From contig JADKKC010000015.1 of assembly GCA_016720685.1 (NCBI GenBank), forward strand, positions 1 through 64,000: a stretch of DNA of 64,000 bases, read 5' to 3'. Below are positions 17,120-25,628 of the stretch, piece after piece. Both the position numbers and the translations under genes were made by a program. Origin of the DNA: Zoogloea sp. GTDB taxonomy: Bacteria; Pseudomonadota; Gammaproteobacteria; Burkholderiales; Rhodocyclaceae. How positions within the stretch are numbered: the first letter of the stretch is position 1; every line of letters starts with the position of its first letter. The notes beneath the pieces were generated by a model. That model did not search any database and was not told where the DNA came from. It saw only the letters and a list, made by a program, of their open reading frames with translations.

Positions 17120-18044
17120 TCTCGTACTGGTTCATGGCCGTTCCCAGCAGCGCCGCGATTCGATCAAGCTCAAGGCCGCGTGGATCGAGGACTGGGAGCG
17201 CGGCCTCAAGAAGCTGGGACTCGAAAGGCCTATCGCCGACGAGCAGATTCATTTTCCGTACTACGGCGACACCCTCGATCAGCTCGTCGCCGGCAAGTCG
17301 CCCGAGGAGGCGGCGCAGATCGTGGTGCGCGGCAACCAGCCAGACGACGATTCGGCGCCCCTGTCCGACGACGAAAAGGCCTTCATCGAAGCTGCATTGA
17401 TGGAGCAGATAGGCCTTTATGCCGCCAACCCCGATCTCGCCGTGCAGCAGGAGCTGCCTCCCGGCACGCCAATCGAAAAGGGGGTGCTCAACTGGGGATG
17501 GGTGCAGGGCATTCTCACCGTGCTCGACCGCCATGTGCCGGGCGCGAGCGGTGCCAGCGTCGCGCTGGCCACCCGTGACGTCTATCAATACCTCACCCGG
17601 AAGAACGTTCGCGACATCATCGACAACGGGGTGGCGAGCGCAATGGACAAGGCAGCCGGCCGGAAGACCGTCGTTGTCGCCCATTCCCTCGGTACCGTGG
17701 TGGCCTACAACGTGCTGCGCAACCTCGGCCAGACGAAGGGCTGGTCGGTGCCGCTGTTCGTGACGGTCGGCTCGCCGCTGGCGATCACGGTGATCAAGCA
17801 GCGGCTCGCCCAGATCTCGCCGATGGTCTATCCCGGCTGCGTGGGCGGCTGGTACAACGCGATGGACGAGCGCGACGTGGTGGCGCTGTATCCGCTCGAC
17901 GAAACCAACTTCCGGCTCAAGCCGAAGATCGAGAACAAGACCAACGTCGATAACCATACCGAGAATCGGCACGGGATCGACGGCTATCTGGACGACCCGG
18001 ACGTGGCGAAGAAGATCTACGACGCGGTCGTGCAGGGGGACTGA
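17112..18044 (+). CDS. alpha/beta-hydrolase-like protein coupled to the caspase gene
   Basis: 310 aa. Its N-terminal strand and oxyanion segment LVLVHGRS, and the nucleophile elbow VVVAHSLGTVVAYNVL with Ser192, identify a serine hydrolase of the lipase/esterase type. A C-terminal ENRHGIDGYLDD segment may hold the catalytic His. Between them is a long helical insertion (residues ~25-180) that could be a lid or regulatory region. It starts at ATG 17112 inside the caspase gene, so the two are translationally coupled and probably act together. No signal peptide, so it is cytoplasmic. Whether the caspase activates, inhibits or degrades it is unknown. Confidence 0.8.
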   Translation: MRDLVLVHGRSQQRRDSIKLKAAWIEDWERGLKKLGLERPIADEQIHFPYYGDTLDQLVAGKSPEEAAQIVVRGNQPDDDSAPLSDDEKAFIEAALMEQIGLYAANPDLAVQQELPPGTPIEKGVLNWGWVQGILTVLDRHVPGASGASVALATRDVYQYLTRKNVRDIIDNGVASAMDKAAGRKTVVVAHSLGTVVAYNVLRNLGQTKGWSVPLFVTVGSPLAITVIKQRLAQISPMVYPGCVGGWYNAMDERDVVALYPLDETNFRLKPKIENKTNVDNHTENRHGIDGYLDDPDVAKKIYDAVVQGD

Positions 18045-18121
18045 GCCCGTCGGCGCGGGTGCGCTCTCTTTGTCGGAGGCATTTGTAGGATCCACCGCAT
18101 GAGCAATGACTGGCAGACAAC

Positions 18122-18153
18122 AAAAAAGCCAACCCTCGCGGGTTGGCTTTTTT
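18122..18153. terminator. bidirectional terminator between hydrolase and tRNA-Asn
   Basis: GCCAACCC / GGGTTGGC stem flanked by A and T runs. It can end transcripts of the plus-strand hydrolase operon and of the minus-strand tRNA-Asn pair. A degenerate copy sits at 12726-12755. Confidence 0.9.
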
Positions 18154-18213
18154 GCTTGCTTGTCCTGGCTCCTCGACCTGGGCTCGAACCAGGGACCTAC
18201 GGATTAACAGTCC
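18124..18213. repeat. direct repeat copy B (matches 12726-12815)
   Basis: Intact-side copy of the island-flanking repeat. It covers the tRNA terminator and the 3' 48 nt of the functional tRNA-Asn; alignment to copy A is gapless. Confidence 0.85.
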
Positions 18214-18241
18214 GGCGCTCTACCGACTGAGCTATCGAGGA
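18166..18241 (-). tRNA. tRNA-Asn (GTT)
   Basis: A 76-nt cloverleaf with encoded CCA. The anticodon loop is CTGTTAA (anticodon GTT), and the T arm contains GGTTCGAGCCC. It is one of two identical copies 51 nt apart, probably co-transcribed, and its 3' end is the proposed integration target of the neighbouring island. Confidence 0.97.
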
Positions 18242-18292
18242 TCTGACGGGTTGGTCACATGCATCAATGCTGCACATCACCGCAAATTTTTC

Positions 18293-18368
18293 TGGCTCCT
18301 CGACCTGGGCTCGAACCAGGGACCTACGGATTAACAGTCCGGCGCTCTACCGACTGAGCTATCGAGGA
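18293..18368 (-). tRNA. tRNA-Asn (GTT), second copy
   Basis: Identical 76-nt sequence to 18166-18241, including CCA and the GTT anticodon. It lies upstream of the other copy on the minus strand. Confidence 0.97.
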
Positions 18369-18468
18369 ACAGAGGCGCGCATTTTAGGAAGAAACAGCGA
18401 TGTACGTCAACCTGATTTGCGCACTTTTTTGCTCCCGGCGAACCGGGAGCGGGTGAAACGGAAAAAAC

Positions 18469-19677
18469 TCAGGCCTTGATGACGGCGGCGATGGCGTCGG
18501 CGACGTAGTCGAGGTTCTTGGTGTTGAGCGCGGCCAGGCAGATGCGGCCGGTTCCGACGGCGTAGATGCCGAACTCGTCCTTCATGCGTTCGACCTGGGC
18601 GGTGGTGAGGCCGGTGTAGGAGAACATGCCGCGCTGCTTGATGACGAAGGAGAAGTCCTGGTCGATGTTGCGGGCAGCGAGCTTGTCGACGAGGCCGGTG
18701 CGCATGGCGCGGATGCGGTCACGCATGCCGGCCAGTTCGGTTTCCCATTCCTGGCGCAGGGCCGGGGTGGACAGCACGGACGCCACGATCGCGCCGCCAT
18801 GGATCGGCGGGTTGGAGTAGTTGGTGCGGATGACGCGCTTGAGCTGGGACATCACGCGGCCGGATTCGTCCTTGGACTGGGTGACCACGGAGAGGGCGCC
18901 GACGCGTTCGCCGTAGAGCGAGAAGCTCTTGGAGAAGGAGCTGGACACGAAGAAGGACAGGCCGGAGGCGGAGAACAGGTTCACCGCGACGGCGTCCGGT
19001 TCGATGCCGTCGGCAAAGCCCTGGTAGGCCATGTCGAGGAAGGGGATCAGGCCGCGGGCCGCACAGGCCTTGACCACTTCGGCCCACTGGGCTTCGGTGA
19101 GGTCGGCGCCGGTGGGGTTGTGGCAGCAGGCGTGCAGCACGATGACGGAGCCGGCCGGCAGGCTGTTCAGCTTGGCGATCATCGCCTCGGCGTTGGCGCC
19201 GCGGGTTTCCGGGTTGTAGTACGGGTAGGTGTCGACGGGGAAGCCGGCGGCTTCGAAGAGCGCGCGGTGGTTTTCCCAGCTCGGGTCGGAGATGTACACG
19301 GTGGCGCCGGGCACGACGCGCTTGATCAGATCTGCGCCGATGCGCAGGGCGCCGGTGCCGCCGAGGGCCTGGGCGGTGATGACGCGGCCGTCACGGATGA
19401 TGGCGCTGTCGGCACCGAAGAGCAGGTTCTGCACGGCGTTGGCGTAGGTGGCCGGGCCTTCGATGGGCTGGTAGCCACGCGGGGGCGCGGCTTCGAGGCG
19501 GGCCTTTTCGGCGGTGCGCACTGCGCCGAGCAGCGGGATCTTGCCGTTGTCGTCGAAATAAACGCCAACGCCGAGGTTGACCTTGGTGCTGCGGGTGTCC
19601 GCGTTGAAGGCTTCGTTCAGGCCAAGAATCGGATCGCGGGGGGCCATTTCCACCGCAGCAAAGATCGAAGAGCTCAT
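18469..19677 (-). CDS. class I aspartate/aromatic amino acid aminotransferase
   Basis: 402 aa. PLP enzyme of the AspC/TyrB type: the Schiff-base Lys is in SSSFSKSFSLYGERVG, and HACCHNPTGADL and the C-terminal TGRICLAALN also match the family. It would interconvert Asp, Tyr or Phe with their 2-oxo acids. AspC and TyrB cannot be separated here by motif alone, so no symbol is given. It is divergent from uvrB. Confidence 0.93.
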   Translation of the reverse strand: MSSSIFAAVEMAPRDPILGLNEAFNADTRSTKVNLGVGVYFDDNGKIPLLGAVRTAEKARLEAAPPRGYQPIEGPATYANAVQNLLFGADSAIIRDGRVITAQALGGTGALRIGADLIKRVVPGATVYISDPSWENHRALFEAAGFPVDTYPYYNPETRGANAEAMIAKLNSLPAGSVIVLHACCHNPTGADLTEAQWAEVVKACAARGLIPFLDMAYQGFADGIEPDAVAVNLFSASGLSFFVSSSFSKSFSLYGERVGALSVVTQSKDESGRVMSQLKRVIRTNYSNPPIHGGAIVASVLSTPALRQEWETELAGMRDRIRAMRTGLVDKLAARNIDQDFSFVIKQRGMFSYTGLTTAQVERMKDEFGIYAVGTGRICLAALNTKNLDYVADAIAAVIKA

Positions 19678-19814
19678 GGGGTCTCCAGAAGGGACTAAAA
19701 GGGACTAATGGGACTAAAGGTGCGGTGCACTATGTGCTGGCCGCTGGGTGATAATACGGGGTTGCCCGCGGGTTTCGCCGGCAGCGCCGATTGACTCAAG
19801 ACAGAAATTTTATC

Positions 19815-21884
19815 ATGGCCGATCAAGTAGGTAGCGGGCGAGTAATGGTTTACGAGGGAAGCCCGTTCAGGCTCCACCAGCCTTTTTCTCCCGGTGGCGA
19901 CCAGCCGGAGGCGATCCGCCTGCTCGTCGAGGGCGTCGACGATGGCTTGATGTTCCAGACCCTGCTGGGGGTGACGGGCTCGGGCAAGACCTTCACGATG
20001 GCCAACGTCATTGCCCAGTGCGGGCGGCCGGCGCTGGTGCTGGCCCACAACAAGACGCTGGCGGCGCAGCTTTATTCGGAGTTTCGCGAGTTTTTTCCCG
20101 AGAACGCGGTGGAGTATTTCGTGAGCTATTACGACTACTACCAGCCGGAGGCCTATGTGCCGTCGCGCGATCTGTTCATCGAAAAGGATTCGGCGATCAA
20201 CGAGCACATCGAGCAGATGCGCCTGTCGGCCACCAAGAGCCTGATGGAGCGGCGCGACGTGGTGATCGTGGCGTCGGTGTCGTGCATCTACGGTATCGGC
20301 GATCCGCAGGCTTACCACAGCATGGTGCTGCACCTGCGGGAGGGTGAAAAAATCCTCCACCGGGATCTGGTCCAGCGCCTCGTGGCGATGCAGTACGACC
20401 GGGCGGACGTGGACTTCAAGCGCGGCACTTTCCGGGTGCGCGGCGACGTGATCGACATCTTTCCGGCGGAGAACGCCGAGTACGCGCTGCGCGTCGAGAT
20501 GTTCGACGACGAGATTGAGCATCTCACGCTGTTCGATCCGCTGACCGGCCATCTCAAGCAGAAAATCGTGCGCTTCACGGTGTTTCCGTCGAGTCACTAT
20601 GTCACGCCGCGGGCGACCGTGCTGGGAGCCATTGAGGCGATCAAGGACGAGCTGCGCGATCGCATCGAAACCTTCCAGAAGGCCAGCAAGCTGGTGGAGG
20701 CGCAGCGCATCGAACAGCGCACCCGCTTCGATCTCGAGATGCTCAACGAGCTGGGTTTCTGCAAGGGTATCGAGAACTATTCGCGTCACATGTCCGGGCG
20801 CGAGCCCGGCGATCCGCCGCCTACGCTGATCGACTACCTGCCGAAGGACGGGCTGATGTTCATCGACGAGTCCCATGTGTCGATCGGCCAGGTGGGCGCC
20901 ATGTACAAGGGCGACCGCGCGCGCAAGGAAAACCTGGTGGAGTACGGTTTTCGCCTGCCTTCGGCCATGGATAACCGGCCGCTCAAATTCGAGGAGTTCG
21001 AGCGCCTGCTGCCCCAGACGGTGTTCGTGTCGGCCACGCCGGCGGCCTACGAGAAGGAGCACCAGGGCCAGGTGGTGGAGCAGGTGGTGCGGCCGACCGG
21101 CCTGGTGGACCCGATCATCGTGGTGCGGCCGGCGGTGACGCAGGTGGACGATCTGCTTGGCGAGATCAAGAAACGGGTCGTCGAGAACGAGCGCATCCTC
21201 GTTACCGTGCTGACCAAGCGCATGGCCGAGGATCTGACGGAATATCTGGCCGAGAACGGCATCCGGGTGCGCTACCTGCACTCGGATATCGACACCGTCG
21301 AACGGGTCGAGATCATCCGCGATCTGCGTCTGGGCGAGTTCGATGTGCTGGTGGGCATCAACCTGCTGCGTGAAGGTCTTGACATTCCGGAGGTGTCACT
21401 GGTCACCATCCTCGACGCCGACAAGGAAGGCTTCCTGCGCTCGGAGCGATCGCTGATCCAGACCATCGGGCGTGCGGCGCGGCACCTGCATGGCACGGCC
21501 ATTCTTTACGCCGACCGGATCACCGATTCGATGAAGGCGGCCATCGGTGAAACCGAGAGACGCCGGGCCAAGCAGCTGGCTCACAACGAGGCCAACGGGA
21601 TTACTCCCAGGTCCGTGACAAAGCGCATAAAAGACATCATCGACGGTGTCTATGATGGTTCATCCGGAAAGGATGGCGGCGCGGATGCCCGCGCAGATTT
21701 TGCGATCCTCGACGAAAAGGCGCTGGCCAAGACAATCCGCCAGCTCGAGAAGGACATGCAGGAGCATGCCCGCAACCTGGAGTTTGAAAAGGCGGCTGCA
21801 GCACGAGACAAACTCTTCCGGCTGCGCCAGCAGGCATTCGGGGCGGACGCCCACGATGTCTCTCCCAACCCTGAGGGAAACTGA
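19815..21884 (+). CDS. uvrB: excinuclease ABC subunit B (UvrB)
   Basis: UvrB is the damage-verifying helicase-like subunit of nucleotide excision repair. The 689-aa frame has the Walker A GVTGSGKTFT, the beta-hairpin region YYDYYQPEAYVP, the helicase motifs DESHVSIGQ and QTIGRAARHL, and the C-terminal UVR motif (LEKDMQEHARNLEFEKAA) that contacts UvrC. The ATG at 19815 is chosen because a TTG at 19791 would only add 8 residues. A TGATAAT -10-like element lies at 19748-19754; I see no convincing LexA box. Confidence 0.97.
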   Translation: MADQVGSGRVMVYEGSPFRLHQPFSPGGDQPEAIRLLVEGVDDGLMFQTLLGVTGSGKTFTMANVIAQCGRPALVLAHNKTLAAQLYSEFREFFPENAVEYFVSYYDYYQPEAYVPSRDLFIEKDSAINEHIEQMRLSATKSLMERRDVVIVASVSCIYGIGDPQAYHSMVLHLREGEKILHRDLVQRLVAMQYDRADVDFKRGTFRVRGDVIDIFPAENAEYALRVEMFDDEIEHLTLFDPLTGHLKQKIVRFTVFPSSHYVTPRATVLGAIEAIKDELRDRIETFQKASKLVEAQRIEQRTRFDLEMLNELGFCKGIENYSRHMSGREPGDPPPTLIDYLPKDGLMFIDESHVSIGQVGAMYKGDRARKENLVEYGFRLPSAMDNRPLKFEEFERLLPQTVFVSATPAAYEKEHQGQVVEQVVRPTGLVDPIIVVRPAVTQVDDLLGEIKKRVVENERILVTVLTKRMAEDLTEYLAENGIRVRYLHSDIDTVERVEIIRDLRLGEFDVLVGINLLREGLDIPEVSLVTILDADKEGFLRSERSLIQTIGRAARHLHGTAILYADRITDSMKAAIGETERRRAKQLAHNEANGITPRSVTKRIKDIIDGVYDGSSGKDGGADARADFAILDEKALAKTIRQLEKDMQEHARNLEFEKAAAARDKLFRLRQQAFGADAHDVSPNPEGN

Positions 21885-21953
21885 AAATTGGTACTCGCCC
21901 TTGTACGTTCGGCCCGTCGGCTGTTTAAATTGCCGGCAGGAGGGACACCCATA

Positions 21954-22445
21954 ATGAAAATACTGTTTGTCTGCACCGGCAACATCTGCCGGTCACCGAC
22001 AGCGGAGGGCGTGGCACGTCGCTGGCTGGCGATGTCGGGGCTAGAGGGGCAGGTCGCCGTCGATTCGGCTGGAATCCAGGGATACCACGCGCGCGAAGCG
22101 CCTGATCCGCGCAGCCAGACTGCCGCGCTCCGGCGTGGCTATGACCTCTCCCGCCTGCGGGCGAGAAAGGTTCAGCCGAAGGATTTCGTCGAGTTCGATC
22201 TGCTGCTGGCGATGGACCGGGATCACTTCGAGTACCTGCGTGACAGGGCGCCAGAAGGCACCAGCCACAAGGTTCGCATGTTCATGAGCTATGCGCGGGA
22301 CGTGCGCCGCGATGAGGTGCCTGATCCTTACTACGGTGGCAACGCCGGCTTCGACGTGGTGCTCGATTTGTGCGAGGAGGCCGTGCAGGGCCTGATCGAT
22401 GAAATCCTCCCGGAGATAGACCGGCGGAGGCGGTCGGCGGTCTGA
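21954..22445 (+). CDS. low molecular weight protein-tyrosine phosphatase
   Basis: 163 aa from ATG 21954, with AGGAGG 11 nt upstream. The N-terminal phosphate loop VCTGNICRSP carries the catalytic Cys and Arg, and the general acid Asp is in VPDPYYGG. These cytoplasmic enzymes dephosphorylate Tyr-phosphorylated proteins; in bacteria they are often tied to exopolysaccharide control, but no such genes are adjacent here. It converges with rne across a shared terminator. Confidence 0.94.
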   Translation: MKILFVCTGNICRSPTAEGVARRWLAMSGLEGQVAVDSAGIQGYHAREAPDPRSQTAALRRGYDLSRLRARKVQPKDFVEFDLLLAMDRDHFEYLRDRAPEGTSHKVRMFMSYARDVRRDEVPDPYYGGNAGFDVVLDLCEEAVQGLIDEILPEIDRRRRSAV

Positions 22446-22498
22446 GTGCGCCGAATGTAAAACGCGGCGTTGTTTTCAGGTCGTGCAGTTTGAAATAA

Positions 22499-22529
22499 AA
22501 AAGGCCAGTCCCGGGGGACTGGCCTTTTT
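22499..22529. terminator. bidirectional terminator
   Basis: AAGGCCAGTCC / GGACTGGCCTT stem with T run on the plus strand and A run on the other side. It lies between the convergent phosphatase and rne genes. Confidence 0.92.
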
Positions 22530-22546
22530 GCTGGGCGTCGGCCGGC

Positions 22547-25504
22547 TTACTTCGGGCCGGTTTCAACCTGGACGAGCGGCTCGTCTGCGACAACCGGTGC
22601 GCGGTTGCGACGACGACGGACCGGCTGGGCCGGCTCGGACGGGGCTTCGGGCTGGAAAGCCTTCACGGCCTCGGCACGGGTTTCGATCATCACGAGGCCG
22701 CTGCCCTCGAGCGCGGAGGACAGGTCCACCGGCGCGCTGGCGGGTGCCTTGGCGACACTTTCGACCACCACCGGCGCTGCAGCCACGGCTTCCTCTACTG
22801 CGACGACAGCTTCGCTCGCCGGGGCTTCGACGGGCGCAACCTCGACGGGGGCGGTTTCCACGGGCTGGGCGTCGGCCACCGGTGCGGGGGCTTCGACCAC
22901 CGGCGCGGGGGTTTCGGCCTTGTGCGCTGCGGCGACGGCTTGCTCGATCAGATCGGGCGCAGCGACGGCTTCGACGACGACCGGCAGGGCTTCTGCCGGG
23001 GCCGGCTCAACGGCGGCGGGCGCTTCGACTACCGGGGTTTCTGCGGTGGCAGGGGCGATGGCTTCGGCAACGACAGCCGGTGCCTCGACGATTGCGGTGC
23101 TTCGACGATTGCCGGTTTCGACGACAGCCGGTGCTTCGACGACAGCCGGTGCTTCGACGAGCGGGGGGGCTTCCACGACCGGGGTCGCTTCGGCTTGAAC
23201 GGCTTCGGCGGCGGGCTGGGCCTGTTCGCCGATTTCCAGTTCGCCCTGGCTGGCGGCTTCGGTGCTGCCGCCTTCCTCGTTGCGACGACCGCCGCGACGA
23301 CCACGACGGCTGCGCCGGCTGCGTTCGGCGTTGGCTTCACCTTCGGCGGCCGTGCTTGCTGCGGCTTCGGTGGTGGCGACGGCGGCTACCGCGGCGACGG
23401 CCGTGACCTGCTCGGCGCTGGCTGCGACGCCTTCGGCTTCAGCGGGCTTGGGCTGGTTGTTGCGGTTGCGACCACGACCTTCGCCGCGCTCGCCCCGTTC
23501 GGCACGTTCACCGCGTTCTGCACGCTCGCCGCGTTCCTGGCGTTCGCGTTGCGGCTTCTCGCGCTGCTCGCCCTGGGCTTCGACAAGGGCGGTGCGGTTG
23601 TTGTCGCGACCTTCACGGCCCTCGCGACCTTCGCGGGCTTCCCGGTTGTCGCTCCGTTCTTCACGCTGACCGTCACGGCGGCCGCGGCCACCTCCGTCGC
23701 GACCGTCACGACGGCCGCCACGTTCGTTGCGCGGGCGAGCTTCGCGGCGCGGGGTTTCCGGCTGCACGACCACCGGGGCCGGCTCGGGCTCTTTTTCGCC
23801 ACGGAAGAAAGCGAAGATGCGGGCCAGCAGGCCGGGCTGGCTTTCCGGCACGGGAGCCGGGGCCGGAGCAACCCTGGCTTCGACGATCGGAGCCGGCTGG
23901 TCCGGCGTGATGCCCTTGACGGCAGCTTCCTGGCGGGCCGGGCGGTCGGTGTTGGCCGACGGCGGGGTGTAGGTTTCGTCGGCCGGCTTGGTCGCCATCC
24001 GGTAGCTGGGGATGGCGCCTTCTTCCAGGTTGAGCTGGTCGTGGCGCAGACGGATGATTTCGTGGTGGGGCGTTTCGAGGTGGCGGTTGGGGATCAGCAC
24101 CAGGCCGACCTTGTGGCGCACTTCGATCTTTGCGATGTCGTCGCGCTTCTCGTTGAGCAGGAAGGTGGCCACGTCGACCGGAACCTGGCAGTGCAGGGCG
24201 CCGGTGTTGTCTTTCATGGCTTCCTCTTCGAGGATGCGCAGGATGTGCAGGGCCGACGATTCGGTGCTGCGGATGTGGCCGGTGCCGTTGCAGCGCGGGC
24301 AGGGAATGTAGCTGGTTTCGGCAAGGGCCGGGCGCAGGCGCTGGCGCGACAGTTCGAGCAGGCCGAAGCGGCTGATCTTGCCGGTCTGGACGCGGGCACG
24401 GTCGTAGCGCAGCGAGTCGCGCAGGCGATTTTCGACTTCGCGCTGGTTCTTCTGCGACTCCATGTCGATGAAGTCGATGACGATCAGGCCGCCAAGGTCG
24501 CGCAGACGCAGCTGGCGGGCCACTTCATCGGCGGCTTCGCAGTTGGTCTTGAAGGCGGTTTCCTCGATGTCGGCGCCGCGGGTGGCGCGACCGGAGTTCA
24601 CGTCCACCGAAACCAGGGCTTCGGTGTGGTCGATCACGATGGCGCCGCCGGAGGGCAGGCTGACCTGGCGCGAATACGCGGATTCGATCTGGTGTTCGAT
24701 CTGGAAGCGCGAGAACAGCGGCACGTCGTCGTGATAACGCTTCACGCGGTTCACGTTCTGCGGCATCACGTGGGCCATGAACTGGCGCGCCTGTTCGTAC
24801 ACGTCGTCGGTGTCGATCAGGATTTCGCCGATGTCGGGCTGGAAGTAATCGCGGATCGCGCGGATGACGAGGCTGCCTTCCTGGTAAATCAGGAAAGCAC
24901 CGGTCTGCGAGCCGGCGGCGCCGTCGATGGCACGCCAGAGCTGCAGGAGGTAGTTCAGATCCCACTGCAGTTCTTCGGCGTTGCGGCCGATGGCTGCGGT
25001 GCGGGCGATCAGGCTCATGCCGCCGGGCACTTCGAGCTGGTCCATGACGTCACGCAGTTCGGCGCGCTCGTCACCTTCGACGCGGCGCGAAACGCCACCG
25101 CCACGGGGATTGTTGGGCATCAGCACCAGGTAGCGGCCGGCCAGCGAAACGTAGGTGGTGAGGGCTGCGCCCTTGTTGCCACGCTCGTCCTTTTCGACCT
25201 GGACGATCAGCTCCTGGCCTTCCTTCAGGGCTTCCTTGATGGAAGCCCGGCTGGCGTCGACGCCAGGCTGGAAATAGGCGCGGGAGATTTCCTTGAACGG
25301 CAGGAAGCCGTGGCGCTCGGCGCCGTAGTCGACAAAAGCGGCTTCGAGACTGGGCTCGATGCGCGTGATGACGGCTTTGTAGATGTTGCTTTTACGTTGT
25401 TCCTTGGCGGCCGATTCAATGTCGAGATCAATCAGTTTCTGACCGTCGACAATGGCAACGCGGAGTTCCTCGGCCTGCGTCGCGTTGAAGAGCATGCGCT
25501 TCAT
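22547..25504 (-). CDS. rne: ribonuclease E
   Basis: Endoribonuclease E, about 985 aa from ATG 25504 with GGGAGAAA upstream. The N-terminal catalytic half starts MKRMLFNATQ. It has the S1 domain (NIYKAVITRIEPSLEAAFVD), the DNase-I-like metal site DFIDM and the zinc-link CPRCNGTG. The C-terminal half from ~500 is low complexity: first Arg/Glu/Gly-rich (RGERAERGERAERG), then Ala/Val/Pro/Glu-rich with many EAPAVVEAP repeats. This is the usual disordered degradosome-scaffold architecture. The nested inverted repeats upstream of the start suggest leader-based autoregulation. Confidence 0.96.
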   Translation of the reverse strand: MKRMLFNATQAEELRVAIVDGQKLIDLDIESAAKEQRKSNIYKAVITRIEPSLEAAFVDYGAERHGFLPFKEISRAYFQPGVDASRASIKEALKEGQELIVQVEKDERGNKGAALTTYVSLAGRYLVLMPNNPRGGGVSRRVEGDERAELRDVMDQLEVPGGMSLIARTAAIGRNAEELQWDLNYLLQLWRAIDGAAGSQTGAFLIYQEGSLVIRAIRDYFQPDIGEILIDTDDVYEQARQFMAHVMPQNVNRVKRYHDDVPLFSRFQIEHQIESAYSRQVSLPSGGAIVIDHTEALVSVDVNSGRATRGADIEETAFKTNCEAADEVARQLRLRDLGGLIVIDFIDMESQKNQREVENRLRDSLRYDRARVQTGKISRFGLLELSRQRLRPALAETSYIPCPRCNGTGHIRSTESSALHILRILEEEAMKDNTGALHCQVPVDVATFLLNEKRDDIAKIEVRHKVGLVLIPNRHLETPHHEIIRLRHDQLNLEEGAIPSYRMATKPADETYTPPSANTDRPARQEAAVKGITPDQPAPIVEARVAPAPAPVPESQPGLLARIFAFFRGEKEPEPAPVVVQPETPRREARPRNERGGRRDGRDGGGRGRRDGQREERSDNREAREGREGREGRDNNRTALVEAQGEQREKPQRERQERGERAERGERAERGERGEGRGRNRNNQPKPAEAEGVAASAEQVTAVAAVAAVATTEAAASTAAEGEANAERSRRSRRGRRGGRRNEEGGSTEAASQGELEIGEQAQPAAEAVQAEATPVVEAPPLVEAPAVVEAPAVVETGNRRSTAIVEAPAVVAEAIAPATAETPVVEAPAAVEPAPAEALPVVVEAVAAPDLIEQAVAAAHKAETPAPVVEAPAPVADAQPVETAPVEVAPVEAPASEAVVAVEEAVAAAPVVVESVAKAPASAPVDLSSALEGSGLVMIETRAEAVKAFQPEAPSEPAQPVRRRRNRAPVVADEPLVQVETGPK

Positions 25505-25545
25505 TCGTCTTTTTCTCCCGCGCGGCACACGGGCAGGACGAAGCG

Positions 25546-25628
25546 CGCCACCCGCTTAACAGCGGTGACTTAGTTTGGCGTTAACGCGACTATCCTTCAT
25601 CGGGGGTATCAAACTAAAACGGGTGGCG
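25546..25628 (-). promoter_or_regulatory. structured rne 5' leader (nested inverted repeats)
   Basis: Outer arms CGCCACCCG (25546-25554) and CGGGTGGCG (25620-25628) are perfect 9-bp complements. Inner arms TTAGTTTG (25570-25577) and CAAACTAA (25610-25617) are perfect 8-bp complements, and the enclosed GCGTTAACGC (25579-25588) is palindromic. In a transcript toward rne this folds into a long stem about 40-120 nt before the start codon. Escherichia coli rne is autoregulated through leader hairpins; the same role here is inference. Confidence 0.5.

Larger units (their letters stand above)
12768..18241. mobile_element. small accessory island at tRNA-Asn (about 5.4 kb), no integrase seen
   Basis: Bounded by the truncated tRNA-Asn at 12768-12815 and the intact tRNA-Asn at 18166-18241, in direct orientation. 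The contents are purely accessory: a VapBC-type pair, a Fic protein, a caspase-like protease and an alpha/beta hydrolase. Flanking genes on both sides are ordinary chromosomal ones. No integrase, transposase or excisionase is visible, so it looks like a relic or a passively carried cargo. Integration at the tRNA is an inference from the repeat geometry. Confidence 0.7.

Noticed and set aside
12816..18165. Integrase or transposase of the island
   Set aside because: All sizeable frames in the interval are explained by the five accessory genes; none has tyrosine or serine recombinase motifs.
18431..18450. Stem-loop GCTCCCGG / CCGGGAGC downstream of the aminotransferase
   Set aside because: The run of T lies on the wrong side for the minus-strand gene, so it is not a standard intrinsic terminator in either direction.
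19680..19830. Possible LexA box before uvrB
   Set aside because: No CTG-N10-CAG site with good flanks could be found by eye.
22922..25573. Long open frame (883 codons) antisense to rne
   Set aside because: It mirrors the GC-rich, repetitive rne coding sequence; the translation is low complexity without domains, whereas rne is unmistakable.
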